Shown here piece by piece: positions 1 through 10,996 of a DNA stretch of 64,000 nucleotides. The notes beneath the pieces were generated by a model. It saw only the letters and a list, made by a program, of their open reading frames with translations. It did no database searches and was not told where the DNA came from. This DNA comes from Porogramme epimiltina. Lineage: Eukaryota > Basidiomycota > Agaricomycetes > Polyporales > Polyporaceae. The position numbers and the translations under genes are program-made. Numbering within the stretch: position 1 is the stretch's first letter; every line of letters starts with the position of its first letter. The DNA lies in assembly GCA_900155495.1 (NCBI GenBank), contig FTLJ01000281.1:1-64000 (forward strand), read 5' to 3'.

Positions 1-522
1 CCTCACTTCCCTCCTCCTCCTCCCCACTTCCCTCCCCCTCCTCCTCCCCCTCATCACTTCCCTCACCCTCCCCACGAGGACGGTCCTAAGGGCCCATTCC
101 CGCCGCCGCCTTGCGAGGACAAGCCGCCGAAGCACCCGCACTTCCCGCCGCGCCCGCCAATCTCCTACTCGCGCAACGTGACCGTCCCGACGCTGCTCGC
201 GAACCACTCGCTCGAGGTGCACGTCGTGCAGTTCGCGCGCCCGCACCCCGCCCCGTGGCACAAGGAGCCCGTGTACGGCACGGTCATGTTCGTGCACGGC
301 CAGCCCGTCGGGCTCGTCGATCTGCCGACGCGCAACGGCGCGATGCACGTCATCCACCGCCTCCTCAACCCGGTGAAGCACGCCGGCAAGCCTCATCACC
401 CGCCCAAGGGCGGTGAGCCCCAGCCGCCGCCGCCGCCGTCGATGGGTCCGCTCGAGGAAGACGACGCCAGCGAGTGGGCCGGATGGGAGGAGTGGCTGCC
501 CCGCTGGGCTGCCGAGAATTGA
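1..522 (+). CDS. Fasciclin (FAS1) domain protein, C-terminal part
   Basis: The reading frame is open at the left window edge and stops at 520-522, so only the C-terminal part (about 173 residues) is visible. The first 20-30 residues are a proline/histidine-rich linker built on repeats of PHFPPPPP. From about residue 55 the sequence NVTVPTLLANHSLEVHVV, a strand containing VNG-like HGQPVG, and the closing RNGAMHVIHRLLNP match the end of a FAS1 domain, whose last helix and strand typically read NGxxHxIDxxLxP. FAS1 proteins are secreted or membrane-anchored cell-surface adhesion proteins. After the domain comes a second proline run and an acidic, tryptophan-containing tail (EEWLPRW). No GPI-attachment signal is visible at the C-terminus, so the protein is probably secreted. 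The FAS1 call rests on motif similarity; the N-terminus is not available. Confidence 0.7.
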   Translation, partial: PHFPPPPPHFPPPPPPPHHFPHPPHEDGPKGPFPPPPCEDKPPKHPHFPPRPPISYSRNVTVPTLLANHSLEVHVVQFARPHPAPWHKEPVYGTVMFVHGQPVGLVDLPTRNGAMHVIHRLLNPVKHAGKPHHPPKGGEPQPPPPPSMGPLEEDDASEWAGWEEWLPRWAAEN

Positions 523-817
523 TTCAGCGTGTTTCCAAATCTCCGTATTCTTTCCCCTCCCGATGGTGAACTTGGACTTGATCCTCGTTCCCTAGAACAT
601 TCTTTGCTGTTATCTCTTACCTCTATAAGCGAAGCACCTATGAGGTGCTCGAATATGTGTCTCAATTCTGCCAATAGTTGATTTCGTACACATCACTGCG
701 AAAACCAATGTTTGCGCTTGTACGACTAAACCAATCACAACGACGTGCGTAGCTAGAAGTAACTCCTATGGTGAATACATTCTTCTTCCTACAAACCTCC
801 CCATCCTTCGCAATCCT
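523..817. other. Convergent 3' intergenic region
   Basis: AT-richer 295 bp between the stop of the plus-strand FAS1 gene and the stop of the minus-strand carboxylesterase. It should hold both 3' UTRs. No coding potential or repeat is visible. Confidence 0.5.
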
Positions 818-3249
818 TCAAAGTGGAAATTCCAACGAGAGCTCGGTAAGCTTGTCGAACCCGCCGACGCGATAGTTGTCCGGCTCGATAGCCAGCGGAA
901 CGTCACCATCCAAGAATACCAGTTGGTTCCGATCCTGGAGGTTGTACGGAGGCCACTCTATCAAACCGCTATCTTGCCCGTTCGGATTCCCCGTATTGAC
1001 GAAATAGACCAAGTAGTCGGTCATGTCCCCGGGTCCGTAAATGTTGGAGAGATCAGAGGCGTGGGCCTACACGAGTGTATCAGCTCGAGCACGCCAAACC
1101 ATTCCATTAGACTAACCGAGCCGATTGGCAGAATTCCCAGGATCTTCTGGTCCTTCTGTCGCTTGCTGACTGCGCACATGACATAAGAACTGACTATCTT
1201 GAGTGGCGAAGGCTCCGGAGACACTCACGGAAAGACCAAGTCGGCTGAACATCAGCTGTATGATTCACGAAGAACCTCCTTGGAGCTTGGAAGACCAGGT
1301 CTCCTTGGATCGCGGCCAAACGTTTATACTGATGATAAGAGAAAGAGGAGCCTGTGCCGAAGGGTGAGCCCTGAGCAGGGTCGTCGGGATACAGCGTGTC
1401 AAAGAGGTCGCCGACGTCCTCTTCCGTAGCGTTCTGGATGTAGTTGGTGAGCATATACTGCCGAAATTGTGCATCGTTGCTGCATTCATGTCAGTGTTGT
1501 AATCGAGATACCAAAACCATGGTAGTGTCGATACCTAATATTCAAGTTTGATATAGAAAACAGAGTACCCTCATCATCGCAGTTCTGATGGTAGGGGTTT
1601 GAGTCAGTATTACAACATGATGTTCAATCCCCCCCTTTTTACGTACACCGGTTACGAATGGTATGTTTGCTACGGCCCCCTCGAGGACAAGATTCTGCGG
1701 GTGATCTGGCAAGAATCGACCATCCGCACGAGGAAGCCACGCTAGGCGCAAAGACTAGGAAGAGAGTATTAATTCAGAGGCCAAGATAGAGGAGCCCCCT
1801 TTACCTGGTAGCCCATAATACTGGGGGACTTGTCAACGGCTGCTTTCAGCACTTCGTACTCCACGTTCCTCAGGCAGGCAAGGGTGTCTTCAGCGTCCTC
1901 ACACGAGGTTTCCTGCACGAGAGCGTCGTATTCTGCTTGTCCATTCGATATATCGCCAGCAGGGATTGGTGCACCCGATTGCATGAACGCTCCATGGAAA
2001 AGACCCTCCGTATTGCCGCCGTTGGTGAGCATCTGCAAAGAGACAGAGATAGCCCCAGCACTCTCCCCCCAACTTTGAGGAGTTAGCCCAGAATCTTCAA
2101 TCGCAGGTCTACCACTCGACGTACATTGTCACGCGATCGGGATCGCCACCAAAGGCGTCTATATACTTCTGTATCCACCTTAGGGCAACACGCTCTGTAA
2201 AACAAATCAGTATATTTCGCTTGGTGAGTGACCTGATCCTCAGTCTTACGGTCGTCAAGCCCTATATTGCCTACTCCCGCCTGCTTGATTTCTTCGCCCG
2301 CAATGAATCCAAATGCTGTGCCGACCAACAGGATGAGTACTGTGAAATCGTAGAGATGGGCCACTTCTTACCCGAAAGACTGTGAAAGGATGTTTAGCAT
2401 ACCGGCGTGATGGAAAGGAGTATGGGGGGTTCGCAGCGTACCGGTAGTTCATGCTCACGTACAACACTGGTTCGCCGAGCTCTATAGAGCGACCAACAAT
2501 GACGCCGCCATCATTACTGGTCGAACAGATTCATGAGAAGCTATTGATTGCACAGTTACTCAATCACGCATACCTGGCCGTAGAGCCGGCTTGGAAGCCA
2601 CCTGCTCGATCGCATAAAAAGACTCAAGAAATAGAGTAACAGCGCATGCTACACCTACCACCAAAGATCCACTATGTGCACATCTATGTCAGCCGCATGA
2701 ACGGCAATGTAAAAGTCGACAATGAAGCTCACCACCGCAACAGGTAGCTTCGCGCCTGGGACCGTGCCGCTAGGAACCCACACATTCAGGTTGAGACCTG
2801 TGGTACCTCTATGTCAGCACTTTGAAGATAGTCCACCCAATGTGTTGGCCCATACAATCTTCGGAAGGCTGTAATCACTTCTTATCAGTGTGAGGTTGTA
2901 GCTTGGAGACGTAGATACTAGCCTCTAGGCCATCCACGGTCTGGGATCCTTGCTGAGGGCAAGGCGGCCCGAATGCGGTGGCATCCACATCACCATTGTA
3001 TGGTCCAACAGCGATGGGAAGAGCGAAGCGCCTTCCATAGGACTATCAATACTCTGATAACCTAAGACACGAGCAAATTGACACTTACGGCGCGTCGGCG
3101 AACTTGATACCACGAAATATGTCCGATACACCATCAGTAGTTCCAGTGAAAGTCCCATTATCCAAAGTAACCGTCGGTGTGAGGTTAGGGCGTGGAGCGG
3201 CGTAAGCTGCTGCCACGAGTAAGTAGAGAACTAGGAAGCTGCTGCACAT
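818..3249 (-). CDS. Secreted type B carboxylesterase / lipase
   Basis: Extracellular alpha/beta-hydrolase of the type B carboxylesterase (Candida rugosa-like lipase) family, about 550 residues over roughly ten exons. The ATG at 3247-3249 opens a signal peptide (MCSSFLVLYLLVAAAYAAP), which decides the start. In order: FRGIKFADAP near the N-terminus, the oxyanion-hole segment GGFQAGS near 2570-2600, the conserved block LYVSMNYR, then FGFIAGEE, then the nucleophile elbow GESAG (about 2054-2068). The catalytic acid lies in CDDEGTLFS (about 1555-1580) and the catalytic histidine in AHASDLSNIYG (about 1045-1075). The C-terminus reads ELSLEFPL before a TGA at 818-820. All three members of the triad are present, so the enzyme should be active, hydrolysing ester substrates such as acylglycerols or aromatic esters. 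The exact substrate cannot be read. Several exon junctions are inferred. Confidence 0.85.
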
Positions 3250-3564
3250 CGTTAGACTAACGAGGGCTATGCGGGCACCATGGAGTCCATGGTAGATTCT
3301 TATATGCATTGCAGGCGTTTGGGCTGACTCGGAAACAGTTCAACACCGGGCAAGGCCATCGCACGAGTTTTCCTTCGGATCGTTTCATGAGGCGAAGAGA
3401 CAATCCTGGTAGCTCAGGCGAATTCAGTCCACCGAGGGAGACGCGCACTAGCTAATTCCATTGCATCCACTATGCGGTTCAATAGCCATTTTGTTACCTA
3501 AGTACTATGAACCGACACGTCAAGTTGGCGGGACGCTGTAAGCAGATGTTCGTAACTCACAATA
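3250..3564. other. Intergenic region: carboxylesterase promoter and MOD5 3' end
   Basis: Lies between two minus-strand genes. It carries the TATA-like box noted separately. No ORF with coding character is visible. Confidence 0.4.
3299..3304 (-). promoter_or_regulatory. TATA-like box of the carboxylesterase
   Basis: On the minus strand TATAAG lies about 50 nt upstream of the carboxylesterase ATG at 3249. Position and sequence suit a TATA element, but fungal TATA spacing varies and no transcript data are available. Confidence 0.35.
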
Positions 3565-5488
3565 CTATCGTTCCACATGGGTTGAAGGACTGACTTCGCT
3601 GTCATCGCTGCCGTCGCTCCCGACCTGCCCCTCGTCACGGCTCCCTCCCGGGCGGGCTCTTGTGTCTCTCTTCCCTTTACTTGTCATCCTCCGGTGACTG
3701 CGGCTGCGCACATGAATGTCCCACTTGGGCCCATCCACTAGGACAGGCTGACCGGAATTGACGGTACACACGTCACAGACGACACGCTGATGTGCGCTGA
3801 GGACCGCGAGCGGGCTAAATGGGCGTGTGGTTAGCGATGAAGGAAAAGGTCATGAGAGTTAGACCCTACTCTGTTGGCCTCTCACGAACTGCCATTAGCT
3901 CATTCGCTGCATGAGACAGCGTCTGTGGGTCCGGGAGAGCACCCCCTTCCAAGAAAGCTGCCGGTACTTCGCTGAGTAATTATCTGAGCGTTTATGTGAG
4001 AATATCCACCTTCGGTAATCCGGTCCGCTGTATCGTGCACGTTCGTCTTCCAAGCATCACCTAACTCTACATAGGTTCCATCTATGGGTACCCAATTGTG
4101 GGGGCAATTTCTTCACTCACCAGTGGCATCCAGTAGGTAAGTCGGAACGATCGGTCCCTCGCCTTCGTTCTGACTGACTACATTCGCTGCATGGATGGCG
4201 GGAAGGAGTTTGTTCCGAAGCCACGAAACTTGACGTTTAGCGTATTTACGTGTGCCTAGCTTCATCTGTTCGACAGCCTCCCGGAAGGAGGCTTCAGATG
4301 GCGTTGGAGCACTCAGATAGTCGTGGAATTCCTTGTACCCTGACATAACGTTAGAATCAGGACAGAGGTTTTTGCGTCCAACACACCCTCGGGACTCACC
4401 AATCGATTGATATATCCCTAAAGTGTAGTCCATCGGCGAGGACGCCGCCGATGAGCCGTCAGAGGACGAAGGGTCTGACTGTGTCCCTTTAGATGCGATT
4501 GCTCGTAGCGTTTGAATCTCGTTAAGGAGTCCTTGCTACTGTGGCGACATGTGGCTAGCTATTGGCAGAGGATGAGTTCAGAGCTTACCTCGATCATTTG
4601 GTCAACTCGATCGTCCAGTCGAGGCTTCAGGATGTCTGGTTTTGCGTACAGCCAATAACACAGTGTACGGTACCTGCAGAACGAGGATAAGATTCCACAA
4701 AAAGAACTTCCAAGGGACGGAGAGAGAGGAAGTTCACCTTGGTTTTGAAATTACTTGAGACTGTTCCTGGATGAGCTCACTTGCGAGCCGACGGCGTTCG
4801 GAGATGAGGCGCAGATTGGTGAGCACTTTCCGCGAGTCCCTCCAATGCCACCGCTGGGCAACAAGAGGGTCAAGTGCGGTAAGAAGTTTGTGTAGGTTCA
4901 TGGACATCTCTGGATCCACGTCTGCAGTAGGAGCTTGTTCGGGGAGTTCGTGAAAGAGGCTTTTAAATTCTGGCGTCAAAGACATGAGAGCCGTCTTGAA
5001 AAACTCAGATTCTGGGGGACCGCTCGTAGAGAAGCCTGGTAGATCTTCTAGCTTCTCTAACGATGCCATCCTCTCAGGGAAGATGAGGTGCTGTATCCAG
5101 TACGACGTCCCGCCGACCACGATGGGTACTTGGTTTCGCGCATGCGTTTCTTCGATCTTCATTGCGCTTAGCTTGGAGTATGTAGTAAGAAGATTGTGCT
5201 CACCACTGCAATAGCATCCTTGATCCACTCCGGACCCGTCAGCTGTTCTCCTGGCCGTTTGTAATCCATGAGCAGATGCTCGACCCCGCAGCGTTCCTCC
5301 ATGGGGACCTTATTCGTGATGACATCCATGCCAACATACACTTGCATCGAATCTGCATTGATGATCCTCGCCCCACGGTAAGGGTGTTTGCAATGTGGGT
5401 CTGACAACTTCAGGGCGAGTTCAATTCCAAGCTTTGACTTGCCCACCCCTGTTGTTCCACAAATGACGATGAGAGGTCCGGAGGACAT
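3565..5488 (-). CDS. MOD5: tRNA dimethylallyltransferase (isopentenyltransferase)
   Basis: Transfers a dimethylallyl group to the N6 of A37 in tRNAs that read UNN codons; the yeast enzyme acts in cytosol, mitochondria and nucleus. The ATG at 5486-5488 is followed at once by MSSGPLIVICGTTGVGKSKL, where GTTGVGKS is the P-loop. Next come INADSMQVY, which holds the conserved Asp of the family, then EHLLMDYKRPGEQ and VPIVVGGTSYWIQHLIF. The tRNA-binding part includes LTNLRLISERRR and EQMKLGTRKYAKRQVSWLRN. The C-terminus carries the C2H2 zinc finger of eukaryotic enzymes: CDVC at about 3760, then HVRSRSHRR, followed by a basic low-complexity tail that ends at 3565. Length about 500 residues over seven or so exons. 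The family assignment is secure; some introns are inferred. Confidence 0.92.
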
Positions 5489-5752
5489 AGTCTTGGGGGA
5501 GAGGAGTATCCTTCTTAGGAAAGAGAGCTTGAGGAGTATGCAGATGAGAAATTGTGCTGGATGATGGCATATAGGGAAGACTTGAGAGGGGACATACCAC
5601 CATGCATGTACCCCGCACGGAGAGGTCAAGTATGGGGGATCATCAAGCGCCCGATGGCTGCATGACGTCGAGCCTGGCAGCTCATGTTCCCTTCACTGAC
5701 TCGCGTATGTTATACTGGTCTTTGTAATAATTTTATCCCAGCTACTTGTACA

Positions 5753-6850
5753 TCAAGTCGTATCCATTCTATCAGGGGAGATGCTACGACTGCGTGAGCG
5801 GAACCGCTCAGACAATGGTGAACCCTTTCTAGAACCATTCGCCCTGTCAGGAGAAATACTCCTGCTTCTCGACCTGAACGGTGATCTCGAGCCAGAACGA
5901 CTACGGGAGATGTACCGTGAGCCGGTTGGTGAGGGTGACCTGCCCCCACGGCTCGCACTACGCCCTCGGCCTGGACTTCGGGATGGTGCCGACCCAGAAC
6001 GACCCCTGCCGCTTTTCTTGCTTCTGTCCGAGCTCCTGCTCCTGCTCCTATCCTTATCACTCCCGTGCTCGCTCTTGCCCTCCATCGCATCCAGCAAACG
6101 ACTCTTTCGAGGGCCTATATCACCCAGCTCCTCTAAAACGTCCCTTTTCGTGAGGCGGGGGAGAATGAGGTCGCATACTCGTTCTTCTGTGAGCAATTGA
6201 TCCACGAATTCGTCCATGTATGTGAGGGAATAGCCACCTAGAATTTGTTGGAAAAGGAGCTATAAGACTCGTAGAAGTGACTTACCCATTCCGTGATAGC
6301 GAATCTTTCGGTAATCCTTGAGCAGGGGTTCGAGTATTTCGTACACATCCACTGGACGAAAGGTCATGCGCACGTAGAAGGCGGCCAGGGCCCTCAAGTA
6401 TCTTGCGAAGACATGGTGAGGGTGGGGGAAAGAGACTGAATGGTTAGGGCTCACTTGAATTCATCAGCCTGCAAGTACTCCACTAGAATTTCCTTCTCCG
6501 GTTGGATTTGCAGGAGCTTGAGGAGCAAGCATAGGAATTCGGTCGGTTTTTGGTTGCCATACACCCCACCAATCGCCTTCAGTTCGATCGCCTTGTCGAT
6601 AATGGTCTCCGCTGCAACGCCGTGAGATACCGGTATCCCACGGCACGCATGACAGTCTCAAACGCACCAGTTAACGCGAAGCAGTGTTCCTTCCAAAAGT
6701 TGGAATCATAAATGCGGCTGCGGATGACAGATTCTACGAGGTACTATCCATTCAGCTTTATACTTCACCCATCTGCGCGACGGACAAGAGGCATACCTGA
6801 GGATTCTGGCCGTGGATGGCGATTGCCCCGCGGACGGTCGTGTTGGCCAT
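5753..6850 (-). CDS. PRP38: Pre-mRNA-splicing factor 38 (PRP38)
   Basis: Component of the U4/U6.U5 tri-snRNP needed for spliceosome activation in the nucleus. The ATG at 6848-6850 begins MANTTVRGAIAIHGQNPQ, the diagnostic N-terminus of PRP38A proteins, and is followed by an intron with a GTATGC donor. Later exons give VIRSRIYDSNFWKEHCF, GGVYGNQKPTEFLCL, LRALAAFYVRMTF, EPLLKDYRKIRY and YMDEFVDQLL, all core PRP38 blocks. The last exon adds an arginine/serine-rich tail of about 100 residues with many RSRSRS runs, as in metazoan PRP38A and unlike the short yeast protein. About 300 residues over five exons. The call is secure. Confidence 0.95.
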
Positions 6851-7369
6851 GGTGAACGCGTTATTTGCGCGTATTTGTGGCGGGTCCCCCTCCTTCTAAC
6901 AAAGCGCCCTAAGGCACGACGCAAGCGCTTCAAGTCCCGTCTTCCCCGGACCAGAGTTGGCGCAGTATTGCCGAGGTAAGAGTAGCTATGCCAAAGCCTA
7001 GCACTAAGTACCAACCCATTCATAGGTGTGGGGCACTGCTATTGTAAAAAATTGCGTCACCACGGCTGAGGCCAAGGCTTTTTTTGTGTATCGTATCCCC
7101 GGTTCCAATATATGTAAAGGGGCCCGACGGCGTAGTCAGGACGGGTGGAGCCATAACCTGGAACGTAGCATAAGTACATATAATGCGTGTCTGGGTAACT
7201 CGCGGGCATAAGCGCCGACTGAAATGTGTATATGGGATTGAACTACAACGCATTAATTGGACTACCTATGTAAAACAAGTTTATTCGCCTTGAAAGGGCA
7301 GAGGTACATTGGAATACGTGAGACTCGTCATCAATACAGTCATGTCACTCCAGCGTGGTATCGCTCCCC
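6851..7369. other. Intergenic region upstream of PRP38
   Basis: 519 bp between the PRP38 start and the stop of the SurE-like gene, both minus strand. A 77-codon minus-strand frame at 7020-7253 has no recognisable protein features and looks like chance. Confidence 0.4.
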
Positions 7370-8891
7370 TTAGAGCCCGTTACTCCGAACCGTGTCACGG
7401 AGACGGCGTTGAATAGGAAGCGCAAGGCGGACAGGAGCGTCGTAATCGATAGTGAAGATGCTGACAGCAGTCTCGCAGCCCGCGCTCGTGGGAGTCTCGC
7501 CTGGGATTGCAGCAGTCAGTGACAGGCAACTGGTCAGAGATAACAGCTAGACTCACCAGGATCCTCACGGACACCGTTGATGTTGGCATTCACACCTGTC
7601 GTCTCACTAAGCAAATACGTGAGTAGAGACCACAATCACCGTATCATGAAACATACAGGTTGCTCGACACAGGGAAGCCTGTAGTGTTGTCGATGGTGAT
7701 CTTGTTGACGACAGCGCCGCCGGTCAAGCGAGTGAAGACCAAGGGCGGCTGGGAAACAGTGGTCAGAGAAACGTTTGGGTCAGGCACACTTACCACGAAA
7801 ACCTACCTCGGTGCAGCTAATGCCAGGCCCGAAAGTGGGCAAGTTGACGCTAGATATGGGCATGAGACTTCTATGACTAAACCCAGTAAACACGAAGACA
7901 CGAACGACATGCCGACTCCGAGGGGTAGAAGGCGCTCCTTGGTTCCATTGACGCTGTTGGCCAGCGCGCGCACGAGATCCGCCACCACCTGAACCGGGTT
8001 GAACATCAGCAGCACAAAATAGCCGACATAGCGAGGGCTTACCTTAGCAGCGAGATTGGCAGGATCATTGACATCGCCAGTGTTGGTGGTGAAAGACCGG
8101 TGCGTTGAGTTTCCAGCAGAGAAGGCAATGGCTGGAATCTACGGGCCTCCGTCAGTGCAATCGAACTGGTAGCTTAACAGAAAGGCCGTACCCCACGCTC
8201 AACGGAAGTGTAGGTGGCGCCGACGGTGCCGCTCAGAGTGAAGACGAAAGGTCCGTTGTTATTACCCTCATTTGGACCGGACACCACGAGGTCAATGGGT
8301 GCACTTCCGAACTTCTGGGGGGCAATGATATCGATGCCAAATACAGCCTAACGATCACACAGCTATCAGTTGCATGCTCGTGCAATGGCGATAGATCGCT
8401 TTACCGAGGCGGCAGGTGTCCCGTTAAAGTAGACTAGAGGTAACAGTCAGCCCCTCTGACCTACTGGTGCTGGGGTTCTCGGTCACACGACTCACACAAA
8501 TCACTGTTCTGTGCGTCCTGCCCGAAATAAGGCGCGCCAGCCGGCACGGTGCCAAACTCTGCACCACCTTGGGTGATGTTGGTCGTTGGCAGAACGAAAG
8601 TACCGCCCTTGCCCGACTGCTGAACGGCAGGGCTGAAACATTGTGAGTGAACTACAGACTAGGTAAGCAATAAATCTACCCACGCAACCATCAGGACGTC
8701 GTGGCCATCCGCTTTCAATGCGTCGTAAGTTGCGCTGACGAAAGTTGGGAATGAGATTTAGTTACGGGAGTAAGCATGGGGATCACGAACCGGATGTTAG
8801 CAGAAGCCCAGCTGTCGTCGTTTGTGAGCAGGATGTTGAGACCTGCAGCGCAAGAGACAAGAGCGAGGAGTGAGGCAAAAGACTTCCACAT
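7370..8891 (-). CDS. SurE-family secreted acid phosphatase
   Basis: SurE-like phosphatase/nucleotidase that removes phosphate from nucleotides or similar esters using a divalent metal. The ATG at 8889-8891 opens a signal peptide (MWKSFASLLALVSCAAG) followed directly by LNILLTNDDSWASANIR, where NDDS is the metal-binding motif that starts mature SurE proteins. Further exons give SGKGGTF near 8600, WYFNGTPAA, the second metal-site motif SGPNEGNN near 8260, and RGIPAIAFSAGN, all SurE signatures. The C-terminus reads LPIQRRLRDTVRSNGL before TAA at 7370-7372. About 330 residues over nine or ten small exons. The signal peptide fits the secreted fungal branch of the family. The physiological substrate is unknown. 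Confidence 0.88.
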
Positions 8892-10996
8892 GGTTGACGT
8901 CCGAAGGGGTAGGGCAGCAGGAAGGGAGGCGAACCGCAGGACTTTCGGACGGCACCTCGAGGTCTTATTTGTACTCGGCGGGGGGAGTGCACAATCAAAC
9001 TGCAATTGATGAATTTCCCATGGAGAACTCTGACGATGCCATGGGCCACGAGGAGCTCCCAGACGGTGAACGAATGAAGGAGAGAGGTGGCCCACGTTCG
9101 TGCGCTGGTTGACAAGCTACTCTGTTTGTCCGCCGATGGATTTGCTAAGTGTAATTGCCAAGCCGAGCGCCGGCTCGTTGATGACGCTGCGGAGGAACAC
9201 GGGCAGCAAAGACATAGACTTATAAGAAAGATCGCATCTGCAGCCAACGTCATGGGCGTTCAACTACCTACTTGACGAGCAGCCCTGGCAATCATGGCCT
9301 GCTTAGTTTGCAATCACAACTACAATGCCTGTGGTACCCTTAGTTACAATGAAACTCAACACAGAGGGTGAACTTACATACCACGTCACGATGCGCACGT
9401 CTCGGGCTAGGCTTTAGTTTGCGCTCAACGTTTCAAGCGGGATCATAATGCAGCCGTGTGTTTGTCCGGCAAGGCGAACCCGGGCGAACGCACGTTTGAC
9501 GTTGGACGTTGAGGGAGGAGGCCCCTGAGTTCCTTCGCACGTCAAGAGACGGTCGCGGTCCTGACCAGGGGGGTTCCGGACGACGAACGTCGGTGGCGCT
9601 GGAGACTTTCGGAAGAGAGGTCTCAGGTTGCTAGACTCCGTGATCCTCGGATTCTCCTGGGTTGCGGACCACGGTCTCGGCTCCTGCTGGCGCCCGTGCC
9701 AGCCTCGAGATCCTGGGGGGCTCCCTCTCGCAGTCCGTCATCCTCCGTATTCTCACCCACACTGTGCCTCTTCGACCGACCCCTGGCATACCGTGTCCAT
9801 CGCTTATTGCATCTTTCTCTCGCCGCTCGGCCCATCAACGCACACCAAACATTGGTGCTTTTATAGAGGAAGCAATGGCGTAAATCATTTAAATGACCAT
9901 TGAAAACACTGTGCTAACGGGTCCTCTGTAGGGCTGAGCGATGAGATAATGGCTGTCGCTCCCTGGGATGGGCGGGGTAGCCCGACGAAGGGTGCAGTCC
10001 CGGCGTGCGCGGGCTTAAAGTCCGTCGAACTTGGTGGTACAACGTTTCCCGGAGACCCTGAGAAGGGACCGAGGAGCTTCGAAGCCATTCGTGGGGTCCG
10101 TGTATAGGTATGTAACTTGAAAATATAAGATACCACCGTGGTAGGCTTTTGGCAATCTACAATGGGATGTCAGAAGTGTAAATATTTGATCTCATTCAAA
10201 CTATCGTGAGATCATGCTGGGCACATCAACTGTCACTATGACTCTTCTTCTACACAGTCATGAACGAAAGAAGCCTCTACAAGACTCTGTCCATCACAAG
10301 GTAGCGAATACATTGTCCCTTAGTTGACGGTCTCAACCGCCAATCTAACATTCGGCCACAACCTGGTGAGTGCAACCCCCAGTGTCCCGAGACAACTTTC
10401 TGAAGAACGTGAAACCTAGCAAACTACCCAGGGGCCTTGTGGGTCTCCCAGGTTCACTCTTTGGATAGCTCTTCCTGCGAAGCAGACAATTGTTGAACCG
10501 CAACTACCTATGATAGGTCCGAGCTGGGAAAACTGGCGTAGGATTGCTGGGTTTCCGAGTAAGCAGCCATATCTAGACATTCCTCACCTGTCTGAACCAC
10601 TGCTCAGGACCACGGCGGGATGTATTGCTCTCTTCAGGTGTCTGGACGGGAATTGTTTTGAAGCCATGAGATGGCAGACAAGGAGATACCTGATAGGTTT
10701 TATCGTGATGCTGCAGCTCATGTCCAACGGCGAGGTCTAATCCCGCCTGACGACGCGCAGTTCCAGCTCTTAACGCCTCGGAGCGATAGTATGTATTAGA
10801 TGGATGAATGTCGTAGGAATGTATCTAGTTTTCGTGGCACGAGGCGCGCGAATGTGCCGCAGGAGTAGAAGCTTGTCGCTTGCCTCCATCATCGCCACTG
10901 ACCACCAACTTCTTGTGCACTACCTCGACACTGCGGACGTCTCCGCACGGCTCTCCCGACTCGCATTCATCTCTTGTTCGCTTAATTCGCTCAGGG
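8892..10996. other. 2.1 kb divergent intergenic region
   Basis: Long gap between the divergent SurE-like (minus) and Rco1-like (plus) genes. Frames up to about 130 codons occur on both strands (for example 9623-9838 minus and 10510-10740 plus). None shows a recognisable motif, a signal peptide or a convincing intron pattern. The part at 9480-9830 is GC-richer than the rest. I see no terminal repeats or transposase fragment. It presumably holds both promoters and perhaps a non-coding transcript. Confidence 0.4.
8964..8970 (-). promoter_or_regulatory. TATA-like element of the SurE-like gene
   Basis: AAATAAG on the minus strand, about 75 nt upstream of the ATG at 8891. It is a weak match, proposed from position only. 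Confidence 0.25.

Noticed and set aside
7020..7253. 77-codon minus-strand frame between PRP38 and the SurE-like gene
   Set aside because: No motif, signal peptide or splice pattern; within the length expected by chance.
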